Source: an uncultured Ferrovum sp.
Lineage (GTDB): Bacteria > Pseudomonadota > Gammaproteobacteria > Burkholderiales > Ferrovaceae
Assembly (NCBI GenBank): GCA_903867885.1
Contig: CAIPTD010000081.1
Location: forward strand, 1-64,000
Length of the DNA: 64,000 nucleotides
Reading direction: 5' to 3'
Below are positions 12,022 to 20,879 of the stretch, piece after piece (the first letter of the stretch is position 1; each line of letters begins with the position of its first letter). The notes below the pieces were generated by a model, which was not told the origin of the DNA, ran no database searches, and worked only from the letters and a program-made list of their open reading frames with translations. The position numbers and the translations under genes are program-made.

Positions 12022-12891
12022 ATGAGTTGGTTTAAAAAGCTTCTTCCCCCAAGAATTAATCGCGATGCAGTCAGCGCTAAGCGATCTACGATGCCTGAGG
12101 GCTTGTGGAGCAAATGCGATTCTTGTGAAGCCGTATTGTATCGATCTGATCTCGATAACAATTTGCAAGTATGTCCAAAATGTTCGCATCATAATCGCAT
12201 TAGTGCCCGCGATAGGCTGGATGCCTTTCTTGATGAAGATGAGCGCTTTGAATTGGGCTCTGAAGTCGTCCCTGTGGATACACTTAAGTTCAAAGATAGC
12301 CGCCGTTATATCGAGCGGTTGACTGAAGCGCAACGTGTCACTGGTGAGACCGATGCGTTGGTGGTGATGCAGGGTACCGTTCATGGCTTACCTGTGATTG
12401 CAGCTAGCTTTGAGTTTTCTTTTATGGGTGGATCAATGGGTTCAGTTGTGGGTGAACGCTTTGTTCGCGCAGTCGAGGCAGCCATGGACCAAAAAGTACC
12501 TTTTGTGTGCTTCTTGGCAAGCGGAGGAGCGCGAATGCAAGAAGGTTTGCTCTCTTTGATGCAGATGGCTAAAACTTGTGCAGCGTTAAAGCGTCTTGCA
12601 GGTGTTCCTCTGCCATTTATTTCTGTACTTACCGACCCCACTATGGGCGGAGTTTCTGCTAGCTTTGCGATGATTGGGGATGTAGTCATTGCTGAACCGG
12701 GTGCGCTGATTGGTTTTGCTGGACCACGCGTGATTGAACAGACTGTGCGTGAAACCCTGCCAGAAGGTTTTCAGCGTGCTGAGTTTCTGTTGGAGAAAGG
12801 TGCGATTGATATGATTGTCGATCGTCGGGCAATGCGTGAGAGGGTAGCGAACCTGCTTGCTTTGCTCACCGGCCAGACTCTCGCAGCTTAA
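12022..12891 (+). CDS. accD: Acetyl-CoA carboxylase carboxyltransferase beta subunit
   Basis: Transfers the carboxyl group from carboxybiotin to acetyl-CoA, making malonyl-CoA for fatty acid synthesis, together with AccA (not in the window). A four-cysteine zinc ribbon is visible at Cys32, Cys35, Cys51 and Cys54, followed by the crotonase-like carboxyltransferase domain with the SGGARMQEG and GGVSASFAM oxyanion segments. 289 aa; the gene follows trpA by 17 bases, the common beta/gammaproteobacterial order before folC. Confidence 0.97.
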   Translation: MSWFKKLLPPRINRDAVSAKRSTMPEGLWSKCDSCEAVLYRSDLDNNLQVCPKCSHHNRISARDRLDAFLDEDERFELGSEVVPVDTLKFKDSRRYIERLTEAQRVTGETDALVVMQGTVHGLPVIAASFEFSFMGGSMGSVVGERFVRAVEAAMDQKVPFVCFLASGGARMQEGLLSLMQMAKTCAALKRLAGVPLPFISVLTDPTMGGVSASFAMIGDVVIAEPGALIGFAGPRVIEQTVRETLPEGFQRAEFLLEKGAIDMIVDRRAMRERVANLLALLTGQTLAA

Positions 12892-12911
12892 GGATAAAGG
12901 CTCGAATTTAG

Positions 12912-14204
12912 GTGGTCTCTGCCTCTCTCTCTCCTACCAGCGGGGCGGTTGCTGACTGGTTAAGCTATTTTGAAGGACTCCACGCTAAAGCTATTGATTT
13001 GGGTTTAGACCGTGTTGTTGAGGTGTTGCATCGTTTGCCGCCTGCAAAAAAAACCCCGGTGATCACGGTAGGGGGGACAAATGGTAAGGGTTCAACTACG
13101 GCCTACCTTGAAGCCATCCTTCATGCGGCAGGCTATAAAACAGGCTGCTATACCTCGCCCCACCTCTTACGTTATAACGAAAGAATTCGCATCAATCGCA
13201 AGCCGGCTTCAGATGAAGAGATTGTTCAATCCTTTGTTGCAGTAGAAACGGCACGGGCACAAACTTCACTGACTTATTTCGAATTTGGAACCTTAGCAGC
13301 ACTTCATCATTTTGCTCGATGTGAAGTGGATGTGTTGATTTTAGAAGTTGGTATGGGCGGTCGACTGGATGCAGTCAATGTGATGGATTCAGATTGCGCC
13401 ATCGTCACCAGTGTGGCCTTAGATCATATGGAATTTCTTGGGCCCGATAGAGAAAGTATTGCTCAAGAAAAAGCAGGTATTTTTAGACCAGGCCGTGTAG
13501 CCATTTTTGGTGAAAAAGAGGTGCCTGTTAGTCTTAAGGCCTATGCGGATTCTGTGGGTGCAAAACTGTGGGTGAACGGTGAAGCCTTTCAACATCAATC
13601 CTCTGCTTCTCAATGGGATTTTATTGGGCCTGGAAATACTTTATTTTCTTTGCCATATCCCGCGTTGCGCGGAGCCTATCAGCTTGATAATGCCTCGTGT
13701 GCCTTGGCTGCTTTGACCGCGCTTCAGGATATGCTTCCTGTTTCGATGCAGCATATTCGCCAAGGTTTTGTATCAGTTGACCTGCCAGGTCGTCTTCAGG
13801 TTTTGCCAGGCCGCCCGGCGATTATTTTGGATGTCGCACACAACCCCCATGCGGCCTCTGCCTTAGTGCGCAGTTTAGAACGCATGCCGGGCTTTAAGAC
13901 CACACGGATTGTATTGGGGATGTTGCGCGATAAAGACATCCCAGGCGTGACACAGTTGTTTAGGGGCTTGGTGGGCGCTTGGTATATCTGCGATCTTCCA
14001 GCGCCACGCGGTTCTTCTGCATCGGAATTGGCAAGTCAAATTGATTGTGGTGACTCTGAAAATCCACCCTCAATAAAATTATTTTCAAATCCTGGGCAAG
14101 CCTTGCAAGCGGCTCAGAAAGATGCGGATCCTGATGATCGTATTATTGTTTTGGGGTCTTTTTTGACGGTTGCTTCGGCGATGGAAAGTTTGGGAAGAAC
14201 ATGA
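12912..14204 (+). CDS. folC: Bifunctional folylpolyglutamate synthase/dihydrofolate synthase
   Basis: Mur-ligase-family enzyme that adds glutamate to dihydropteroate and then to folates. The ATP loop GGTNGKGST and the central YFEFGT and LEVGMGGRLDAVN motifs are intact over 430 aa. The start is GTG 12912. Its end overlaps the following SPOR-domain gene by four bases (ATGA). Of possible interest here, it is the only classical folate-side ligase in a window rich in other pterin-related ligases. Confidence 0.95.
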   Translation: MVSASLSPTSGAVADWLSYFEGLHAKAIDLGLDRVVEVLHRLPPAKKTPVITVGGTNGKGSTTAYLEAILHAAGYKTGCYTSPHLLRYNERIRINRKPASDEEIVQSFVAVETARAQTSLTYFEFGTLAALHHFARCEVDVLILEVGMGGRLDAVNVMDSDCAIVTSVALDHMEFLGPDRESIAQEKAGIFRPGRVAIFGEKEVPVSLKAYADSVGAKLWVNGEAFQHQSSASQWDFIGPGNTLFSLPYPALRGAYQLDNASCALAALTALQDMLPVSMQHIRQGFVSVDLPGRLQVLPGRPAIILDVAHNPHAASALVRSLERMPGFKTTRIVLGMLRDKDIPGVTQLFRGLVGAWYICDLPAPRGSSASELASQIDCGDSENPPSIKLFSNPGQALQAAQKDADPDDRIIVLGSFLTVASAMESLGRT

Positions 14205-14926
14205 CCGATGCTGAGCTAGCAGATATCAAAACAAGATCCAGGCATCGCTTAATCGGAACCATTGTATTGGTTCTGGTATTGGTGGTTTTGGTCCCTGTAT
14301 TACTAGATAGACAGGCTCCTTTGTCTGAATCTGTACCTTCTGTTGCTCGGTCTGAATTGGAGGCAGTTGAGACAAACACACTACCGCGCCCCCCTCCAGT
14401 TGACCTGAATGCTCCTGCGGCCATAACACCCATTGAAGCTAAACTTGAAGCTAAACTTGAAGCTAAACCTGAAGCTAAACCTGAAGCTAAACCTGAAGCT
14501 AAACCTGAAGCTAAACCTGAAGCAAAGCCTCCGGTCATCAGCCCGCCCTCAGTGATTCCACCCATACACGACTCTGTTGCCCCGGGAGCCAGAACTTCTG
14601 ATGTACCTGAGCCGAGTGCAAAAGTAGCCGTTCGCTCCCCTATGCCTGCTGAAAAAAAAGAAGAGCAGAATGTACAAGTCAGTAAATCTGAGAACATGAA
14701 TGGTTGGTTTGTTCAGCTTGGTATCTTTGCAGAGGAAGAGCGCGCGCACGCCTTAAATGATCGTATGCAGCAGCGAGGAGTGCGACTGCAAATTGATACC
14801 ATTCAGGGCCCGCGGGGTACCTTTAGCCGTTTACGTGCGGGACCTTTTGCAGAACGCGACGCTGCAAGTGCCGTGCTCGCTCGCATTAAAGCGCTAGGGG
14901 AAAATGCAATTTTGGTCCACCAATAG
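14201..14926 (+). CDS. DedD-like SPOR-domain membrane protein
   Basis: A 241-aa bitopic protein: short cytoplasmic N-terminus, one transmembrane helix at about residues 17-37, a long Pro/Ala/Lys/Glu periplasmic spacer and a C-terminal SPOR domain (about 165-241, FVQLGIFAEEERAHALNDRM). SPOR domains bind denuded septal peptidoglycan, and the position between folC and cvpA is that of dedD, so a cell-division role is likely. The spacer contains eight copies of a 12-base repeat (14435-14530) encoding EAKL/EAKP, a probable length-variable linker. Start ATG overlaps the folC stop. Confidence 0.88.
   Translation: MTDAELADIKTRSRHRLIGTIVLVLVLVVLVPVLLDRQAPLSESVPSVARSELEAVETNTLPRPPPVDLNAPAAITPIEAKLEAKLEAKPEAKPEAKPEAKPEAKPEAKPPVISPPSVIPPIHDSVAPGARTSDVPEPSAKVAVRSPMPAEKKEEQNVQVSKSENMNGWFVQLGIFAEEERAHALNDRMQQRGVRLQIDTIQGPRGTFSRLRAGPFAERDAASAVLARIKALGENAILVHQ
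14435..14530 (+). repeat. Eight tandem 12-bp repeats in the SPOR-protein linker
   Basis: Eight in-frame copies of a 12-mer: two GAAGCTAAACTT, five GAAGCTAAACCT and a diverged last GAAGCAAAGCCT. They encode EAKL or EAKP. Near-identity of neighbouring copies at the DNA level suggests recent slippage; being a multiple of three, copy changes alter only spacer length. Confidence 0.95.
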
Positions 14927-14936
14927 GAAAAATTGA

Positions 14937-15494
14937 ATGATGGAATTTCTTTTCAATTTAAGCGCCTATGACTGGATAGTCCTGGTTGTAGCAAGTTTTT
15001 CTATGCTGATGGGCTTAATTCGCGGCATGATTACTGAATTAGTCAGTTTTGGGTCTTGGTTCGGAGCCTTACTGGCCGCACGTTTTGGTGCGGAGTCATT
15101 AGGACAGTATTTTGAACATACGATGGAAAATAGCGCCATGCGTCTTGGCTTGGCTTTCATCCTAATTTTTATTGTGTCTCTGATCGTGATTCGTTTGCTG
15201 GGGCGCGCTTTATCTAAAGCAGCAAATCAAGTAGGTTTGGGTGCGTTAGATCGCATGCTTGGGGCACTGTTTGGAATGGTGCGCGCGATTGCGATCTTAA
15301 TGCTGCTAGTGGTGATCGCAGGGTTGACTGGATTAAATGATCAACCTGATTGGAAGCATGCATGGTTTACCATGCCATTAGAGCGTATGACTGCATTAGC
15401 GCTCCCTTTGTTGCCCAATGCCGTTGCTGCGCGCGTTCACCTGCATCACAACGACCATGTATCAACCTATATTCGCTTTGCTAAGGAGGCTTGA
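14937..15494 (+). CDS. cvpA: CvpA family membrane protein
   Basis: Inner-membrane protein of the CvpA family (colicin V production in E. coli), 185 aa with four hydrophobic segments and the typical [19 protein letters not shown] opening. The exact molecular function is unsettled in the family; it is nearly always next to purF, as here, where the stop codon lies just before the purF start. Start could be ATG 14937 or the adjacent ATG 14940; AGGAAAA lies upstream. Confidence 0.93.
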   Translation: MMEFLFNLSAYDWIVLVVASFSMLMGLIRGMITELVSFGSWFGALLAARFGAESLGQYFEHTMENSAMRLGLAFILIFIVSLIVIRLLGRALSKAANQVGLGALDRMLGALFGMVRAIAILMLLVVIAGLTGLNDQPDWKHAWFTMPLERMTALALPLLPNAVAARVHLHHNDHVSTYIRFAKEA

Positions 15495-15499
15495 ACCGC

Positions 15500-17032
15500 A
15501 TGTGTGGAATTGTTGGAGTGATGGGACGTGCACCTGTGAACCAAGTGCTCTACGACGCGCTGCAGCTATTACAACATCGCGGTCAGGATGCCGCGGGTAT
15601 TGTTACGGCCGATGGAAACACCTTCCACATGCATAAAGGTTTGGGTTTGGTGCGAGATGTTTTTCGAACCCGCGATATGCGATCGCTGACGGGAAACTCT
15701 GGAATTGGGCATTGCCGTTATCCCACTGCAGGCTCTGCCAAATCCCCTGCTGAAGCCCAGCCCTTTTACGTCAATTCCCCTTTTGGGATTGTATTAGGAC
15801 ACAACGGTAATTTGACCAACTCGCGCCAGTTACGCAAAGAGCTGTTTGTAGAAGACCTGCGCCATGTAAATACTAATTCTGATTCTGAGGTTTTGCTGAA
15901 TGTGCTGGCGCATGAGCTGCAAGCAGAAGCGGCGGGCCATCGTTTAGATGCAGAAGCGATATTCCGTGCTGTGGCAGGTGTGCATAGGCGGTGCAAGGGT
16001 GCGTATGCAGTTGTTGCCATGATTGCAGGTTACGGCATGGTGGCCTTTCGAGATCCTTTCGGGATAAGACCGTTGGTGGTGGGTACGGCGGATACTCCAA
16101 ACGGAAAAGAATGCATGGTGGCTTCGGAGAGTGTGGCCTTGGATGCAGTAGGCTTTCAATTCTTGAGAGATGTAGCGCCAGGGGAAGCTATATTTTGTGA
16201 CTATGATGGCAATTTCTTAAGCCGCCAATGTGCTTTGCGACCTTCCTTGAATCCCTGTATTTTTGAATATGTCTATTTGGCACGTCCTGATTCGGTTTTG
16301 GATGGGGTTTCCGTTTATGAGACGCGCTTGAGAATGGGGGAAAGTTTGGCCAATCGGATCATGGAAGAGTTTCCTGATCTGGAATGTGATGTAGTGATAC
16401 CGATTCCTGATACCAGTCGCCCCAGTGCAATGCAACTTGCTTTAAAGCTCGGAAAACCCTATCGCGAAGGCTTCATTAAAAATCGCTATATTGGCCGTAC
16501 TTTTATTATGCCGGGCCAGGCAGAGCGCAAGAAATCTGTCCGCCAAAAACTGAATGCCATCGCGATGGAATTCAGGGGCAAGAATGTACTGTTAGTGGAT
16601 GACTCGATCGTGCGCGGAACAACGAGCCGTGAGATTGTTCAAATGGCGAGGGATTGTGGCGCGCTGAAGGTGTACTTTGCCTCTGCAGCGCCTCCTGTGC
16701 GTTTTCCTAATGTATATGGCATAGATATGCCGACGCGCCGGGAATTATTAGCCACCAACAGAACGGATGAAGAAATTGCTATTGAGATCGGTGCGGATGC
16801 CGTGTTCTATCAAGAGCTCGGAGCTCTGCAGCGCGCGATTCAATGTGATAACCCCAATATTGAACGGTTTGATGCCAGTTGTTTTGACGGTATTTATATT
16901 ACCGGTGATATCAGCAAAGAATACTTGGCAGAAATTGAAAATCATCGGGAGGATGGAGAAACCAATCAATCAGGTGAACCTGTTGCCCAACTGGACTTTA
17001 ATTTATCCAGTGAACCTGAAATGACTAGCTAA
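15500..17032 (+). CDS. purF: Amidophosphoribosyltransferase
   Basis: First step of purine synthesis: PRPP plus glutamine to phosphoribosylamine. I start at ATG 15500 because it gives MCGIVGVMG, where Cys2 becomes the N-terminal glutaminase nucleophile after Met removal; the AAGGAGG at 15483-15489 fits. The PRPP-binding motif [13 protein letters not shown] is present in the C-terminal phosphoribosyltransferase domain. 510 aa, full length. Confidence 0.97.
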   Translation: MCGIVGVMGRAPVNQVLYDALQLLQHRGQDAAGIVTADGNTFHMHKGLGLVRDVFRTRDMRSLTGNSGIGHCRYPTAGSAKSPAEAQPFYVNSPFGIVLGHNGNLTNSRQLRKELFVEDLRHVNTNSDSEVLLNVLAHELQAEAAGHRLDAEAIFRAVAGVHRRCKGAYAVVAMIAGYGMVAFRDPFGIRPLVVGTADTPNGKECMVASESVALDAVGFQFLRDVAPGEAIFCDYDGNFLSRQCALRPSLNPCIFEYVYLARPDSVLDGVSVYETRLRMGESLANRIMEEFPDLECDVVIPIPDTSRPSAMQLALKLGKPYREGFIKNRYIGRTFIMPGQAERKKSVRQKLNAIAMEFRGKNVLLVDDSIVRGTTSREIVQMARDCGALKVYFASAAPPVRFPNVYGIDMPTRRELLATNRTDEEIAIEIGADAVFYQELGALQRAIQCDNPNIERFDASCFDGIYITGDISKEYLAEIENHREDGETNQSGEPVAQLDFNLSSEPEMTS

Positions 17033-17040
17033 GCCCTGGA

Positions 17041-18237
17041 GTGTCTGTTGTGAAATCCGAGTTTGATCCTTCTGAATATTCCCTAGAAACCTTGGCCATT
17101 CGGTCAGGCATTCAGCGCTCACAGTTTCAAGAGCATTCTGAGGCGATGTACCTTACCTCAAGTTTTATTTTTGAATCAGCCGCTCAAGCTGCCGCGCGAT
17201 TTTCGAATAAAGAGCCAGGGAATATCTATTCGCGCTTTACCAATCCCACCGTAACAGCTTTTGAGACCCGTTTGGCTGCGATGGAAGGGGCAGAGATGGC
17301 ACTTGCTACTTCTTCTGGTATGGCGGCGATTCTGGCCTGTGCTATGGGCCTTTTGAAGGCTGGCGACCATATCGTGGCTTCGCGTAGCATCTTTGGTGCC
17401 AGTATTATCTTATTCAATAATATCTTGGGACGGTTTGGGATTGAAACGACTTGGGTTGAACTTTCAGATATTGATGGCTGGATTGATGCGGTCAAACCCA
17501 ATACTCGAATGTTCTATCTGGAAACCCCTGCTAATCCCACGATGGAGTTGGTGGATATTGCCGCACTTTCAGCCCGCACGCGCACTTTGGGCATCCCTTT
17601 GGTGGTCGATAATTGTTTGTGCACGCCCGTGCTACAAAAGCCCTTGGCGCTGGGGGCAGATATTGTGATTCATTCGGCCACTAAGTTTTTAGATGGGCAA
17701 GGCAGGGTGTTGGGGGGGGCGGTGCTGGGTTCTGCTGAAATGATTAGAGATAAAATTTTGCCCGTATTGCGAACCGCTGGGCCAACATTGAGTGCCTTCA
17801 ATGCATGGGTGTTACTCAAGGGACTTGAGACCTTGCAAATTCGGGTAGAAGCTCAAAGTGCAAAGGCGTTGGCCATTGCACAATGGTTAGAGAGTCATCC
17901 CGCGGTTGAGCGCGTGCTGCACCCTGGGTTGGAGTCCCATCCCCAATATGAGCTGGCCTGTCGTCAGCAATCAGCGGGTGGGGCGGTCTTGTCGTTTATT
18001 GTGCATGGAGGAAGAGCATCTGCGTGGAAAGTAATCGACCACTGCAAGATCATTTCGATCACTGCCAATTTGGGTGATACCAAATCTACCATTACCCATC
18101 CTGCTACCACGACGCATGGCCGTATTTCACAGGATGAGCGCGATCGTGCAGGGATCGTCGAAGGGATGGTGCGAATCGCCGTTGGTCTTGAAGGGCTCGA
18201 AGACCTGAAAGCCGATCTCGCGCGCGGTCTCTCATAA
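17041..18237 (+). CDS. metZ: O-succinylhomoserine sulfhydrylase
   Basis: Cys/Met-metabolism PLP enzyme that makes homocysteine from O-succinylhomoserine and sulfide. The PLP lysine is Lys215 in SATKFLDGQGR, and the YSRFTNPT motif is present. The purF-metZ order is that of Pseudomonas and many Betaproteobacteria, supporting metZ over metB/metC. Start GTG 17041 is used; GTG 17050 is an alternative. 398 aa. Confidence 0.93.
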   Translation: MSVVKSEFDPSEYSLETLAIRSGIQRSQFQEHSEAMYLTSSFIFESAAQAAARFSNKEPGNIYSRFTNPTVTAFETRLAAMEGAEMALATSSGMAAILACAMGLLKAGDHIVASRSIFGASIILFNNILGRFGIETTWVELSDIDGWIDAVKPNTRMFYLETPANPTMELVDIAALSARTRTLGIPLVVDNCLCTPVLQKPLALGADIVIHSATKFLDGQGRVLGGAVLGSAEMIRDKILPVLRTAGPTLSAFNAWVLLKGLETLQIRVEAQSAKALAIAQWLESHPAVERVLHPGLESHPQYELACRQQSAGGAVLSFIVHGGRASAWKVIDHCKIISITANLGDTKSTITHPATTTHGRISQDERDRAGIVEGMVRIAVGLEGLEDLKADLARGLS

Positions 18238-18242
18238 TAGAT

Positions 18243-18261
18243 GGTTGCCTGTTAGGCAGCC
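18243..18261. other. Small stem-loop between convergent metZ and patatin genes
   Basis: GGTTGCC (18243-18249) and GGCAGCC (18255-18261) can pair with one G-U wobble around a 5-base loop. No T-run follows, so it is a weak candidate for transcription end or mRNA 3' protection after metZ. Confidence 0.35.
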
Positions 18262-18309
18262 GCAATCAAGTGGCCCGTACTATTCTACTATTGATACTCA
18301 AGTTTTGAA

Positions 18310-19482
18310 CTACTCGATTTCTCGCCTGACATCATGAACTGTAATTCCTGACCCTTTGGGGGGCATTTCAAGCAGTTCGGGTTTTTCAAAAATCTTTCTT
18401 GTATCTTCATACCCTGTTGTCCAATGCTCTCGCATTGAAGTGCCAGAGAAATCATAGTCCTTGGAGTGGCCTTCATGCGATTGTTGCTGATAGATGAGCT
18501 GAAGCAAGGTGATATCGGGAAGGGTAGAAAGATCCTCTAAAAGTTTTTTTTCTTGATTATCTAATTTGCTTGCTGGAATCTTTGAGAGTGCGGCTAGTGC
18601 AATGTTTTTCCAATTCCTTAGTTTACGATAGGAATCAGTATTCGCCCTCGTTCTAGAGGAATACATGATGTCCTTATGTCTTGCCAATACTTCAGGCATA
18701 TCATTGGGTACTTTACCTTTGGCGCTGAATAAATCTACCTGTATCACCAAGGTATTCAATTTATCTTCACGATCTAAAAGGTGTGCGAGGGGTGTGTTGG
18801 ATACGATACCGCCGTCCCAATATTGGGCGTTGTTAATCTCCACCATGGGGAGCGCAGGGGGAAGGGCCCCGCTGGCCATGATATGCTCGGGTTCAATCAC
18901 GGTGAATCGGTTATCGAAATACACGAAGTTTCCGCTGGTCACGTTTACAGCCCCCACGGCAAACTGCACGGGCCCATTATTCAGCAGATCAAAATCAACT
19001 AAGCGCAGCAGCGTTTCTTTCAGTGGAGCGGTATCGTAAAAGCTGGTTGAGGCATCGCCCCCCGCATGAGATAGCCAAGGATTTACATGGCGAGGCGCAA
19101 AGAAACCTGGTTGCCCATGCAGCATGGCCATCAAGGAGCTGCTGGCATTTCTTACTTTTCTAAACACATCGCCATCAGGAGTAAATGACCACACTTTTCG
19201 GCCTGAAATGGTTTCCCAAAAATCGCGCAGGCGTGGAAGTCGATCCTCTGGTTTGTTGCCAGCAATAATCGCTGAGTTAATGCCGCCAATCGATACACCG
19301 CTTACCCAGTCAGGTTCCATTCCATTTTCATGGAGTGCTTGGTATACGCCTGCTTGGTAAGCCCCTAGGGCTCCGCCACCCTGAAGAACCATGGCAACGC
19401 GTTCACAACCATTTGGCCGCCATCCTGCACTAGAGGATGTAACGTCTGTTATCCGAGGCGCGTTTTTTTTGCGAGCTACCAT
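18310..19482 (-). CDS. Patatin-like phospholipase
   Basis: Cytoplasmic serine acyl hydrolase of the patatin/NTE family. The oxyanion loop GGGALGAY (about residues 35-42), the nucleophile Ser64 in GVSIGG and the catalytic aspartate in YWDGGIVSNTPL are all present. The C-terminal about 100 residues (RANTDSYRKL and HSKDYDFSG...GYEDTRKIFEKPELL) resemble the extension found in bacterial patatins with a DUF3734-type tail, which are often annotated near polyhydroxyalkanoate functions. No signal peptide. Convergent with metZ. Substrate cannot be told from sequence. Confidence 0.9.
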   Translation of the reverse strand: MVARKKNAPRITDVTSSSAGWRPNGCERVAMVLQGGGALGAYQAGVYQALHENGMEPDWVSGVSIGGINSAIIAGNKPEDRLPRLRDFWETISGRKVWSFTPDGDVFRKVRNASSSLMAMLHGQPGFFAPRHVNPWLSHAGGDASTSFYDTAPLKETLLRLVDFDLLNNGPVQFAVGAVNVTSGNFVYFDNRFTVIEPEHIMASGALPPALPMVEINNAQYWDGGIVSNTPLAHLLDREDKLNTLVIQVDLFSAKGKVPNDMPEVLARHKDIMYSSRTRANTDSYRKLRNWKNIALAALSKIPASKLDNQEKKLLEDLSTLPDITLLQLIYQQQSHEGHSKDYDFSGTSMREHWTTGYEDTRKIFEKPELLEMPPKGSGITVHDVRREIE

Positions 19483-19584
19483 GAGGCTGACTCCTGAATT
19501 GATTTTGCATAGCTTGCCGATTCAAGATGACAGAAGAGCGAGGATATGTATTTGCGTGCTTAGCTAGGTGGGATCATCCAAAAA

Positions 19585-19618
19585 ATGAGGCCCGAAAAAA
19601 TCAGGGCCTCATGTTTTT
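19585..19618 (-). terminator. Terminator after isocitrate dehydrogenase gene
   Basis: Perfect 9-bp arms ATGAGGCCC (19585-19593) and GGGCCTCAT (19604-19612). On the minus strand a run of T follows the stem, right after the dehydrogenase stop (19643); on the plus strand GTTTTT follows, so it may act in both directions. Confidence 0.85.
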
Positions 19619-19642
19619 ACATCGTTTTAGTCATGATCAGGC

Positions 19643-20737
19643 TTAAGACTTTTTCTTTGAAGCCTTATTTTTTGAGGCTACTTTAACCGGCGATGCTTTG
19701 CCTTCAATGCGACGAATGATTGCATTGGTAAATTCTGCGGTAGTTGCTTTTCCGCCCAGATCACCTGTTCGGACATTATCTTCATTGACGGTGGCGTGGA
19801 TCGCTTCGCGTAGTCGTTTGGCTAGGTCTTGACGTTCTACGTGATCCAACATCATGGCAGCAGCATTCATTACAGCGATAGGGTTAGCGATTCCCTTTCC
19901 TGCTATGTCTGGGGCCGAACCATGTACTGCTTCAAAAATTGCGGCGTGCTCACCAATATTCGCTCCCGGTGTCATTCCCAGACCACCTACCAGCCCAGCA
20001 ATCTCATCAGAAAGAATATCGCCAAACAAGTTAGTCGTAAGTAGTACGTCGAATTGCCATGGATTCATTACAAGTTGCATAGCGCAAGCATCTACGATCC
20101 GGTCATCGACTTGAACGCGCCCTTCATATTCCTTGGCAACCTCAAGCGCGGTCTCTAAGAAAATACCCGTTAAAGCTTTGAGAATATTTGCTTTGTGGAT
20201 GATCGTAATTTTCTTGCGGCCGTTCTTCACAGCATATTCAAAGGCAAAACGTGCAATCCGACGGCAACCTGCGCGTGTATTCACACCAGAAGAGATCGCA
20301 GCGCCATGAGGATCATTGTCGATGGGTATGTAGTGATCAAAACCCACATACAGTCCTTCCAAGTTTTCACGAATTAAAACGATATCGATGTCGTCAAACC
20401 GACCACCAGGAATGGTGGTTTTGCCGGGGCGTACATTACCAAATAACTTGAACTCTTCCCGCAGGCGCACATTGATCGAACGAAAACCACCACCAACTGG
20501 CGTGGTTAAAGGACCTTTAAGCGCTAAACCTGTGCGACGAATACTCGCTAAGGTTGCTTCGGGTAAGGGATCAAGATGCTCGGTGACAGCGGCCATCCCT
20601 GCAATTTGTACATCCCATTCAAAGGGGGCTTCGAGTGCATCAAGAACAGAAACGGTGGCTTTGATGATTTCTGGCCCGATACCGTCACCGGGGATTAAGG
20701 TCGCGGGGATAAGTGATTTACGCTTGCTTTTAGCCAT
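19643..20737 (-). CDS. NAD-type isocitrate dehydrogenase (isocitrate/isopropylmalate family)
   Basis: Beta-decarboxylating dehydrogenase of 364 aa. The phosphate/substrate loop SINVRLREEFKLFGNVRP and the VLIRENLEGLYVG motif resemble NAD-dependent isocitrate dehydrogenases rather than LeuB, whose loop differs (see leuB in this window). [11 protein letters not shown] binds the nucleotide; an NAD-type enzyme is inferred from overall similarity, not proven. The protein ends in a Lys/Ser-rich tail (KASKNKASKKKS-like) not needed for catalysis. It has its own terminator and stands alone, so it probably serves the TCA cycle. Homoisocitrate or tartrate dehydrogenase are less likely alternatives. Confidence 0.83.
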   Translation of the reverse strand: MAKSKRKSLIPATLIPGDGIGPEIIKATVSVLDALEAPFEWDVQIAGMAAVTEHLDPLPEATLASIRRTGLALKGPLTTPVGGGFRSINVRLREEFKLFGNVRPGKTTIPGGRFDDIDIVLIRENLEGLYVGFDHYIPIDNDPHGAAISSGVNTRAGCRRIARFAFEYAVKNGRKKITIIHKANILKALTGIFLETALEVAKEYEGRVQVDDRIVDACAMQLVMNPWQFDVLLTTNLFGDILSDEIAGLVGGLGMTPGANIGEHAAIFEAVHGSAPDIAGKGIANPIAVMNAAAMMLDHVERQDLAKRLREAIHATVNEDNVRTGDLGGKATTAEFTNAIIRRIEGKASPVKVASKNKASKKKS

Positions 20738-20879
20738 GAGTTCCTCTTTTCAGGGTGCCCCCTATGTTGGGGCTTGGTTTCGGTATGGTTGCGCGATCAG
20801 CACATCCGAGAGCGAGAATACATTAGGCTGAGCATGCTGTGCTGACGTCTACACAATAAACAGGTGATAATTCTGAGTT

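Noticed and set aside
12001-12384. 127-codon minus-strand frame across the trpA/accD junction
   Set aside because: Antisense to the accD zinc-ribbon region, no start signal, no recognisable family.
14143-14697. 184-codon minus-strand frame with repeated SGLA units
   Set aside because: It is the antisense reading of the EAKP repeat in the SPOR gene; repeat-derived open frame only.
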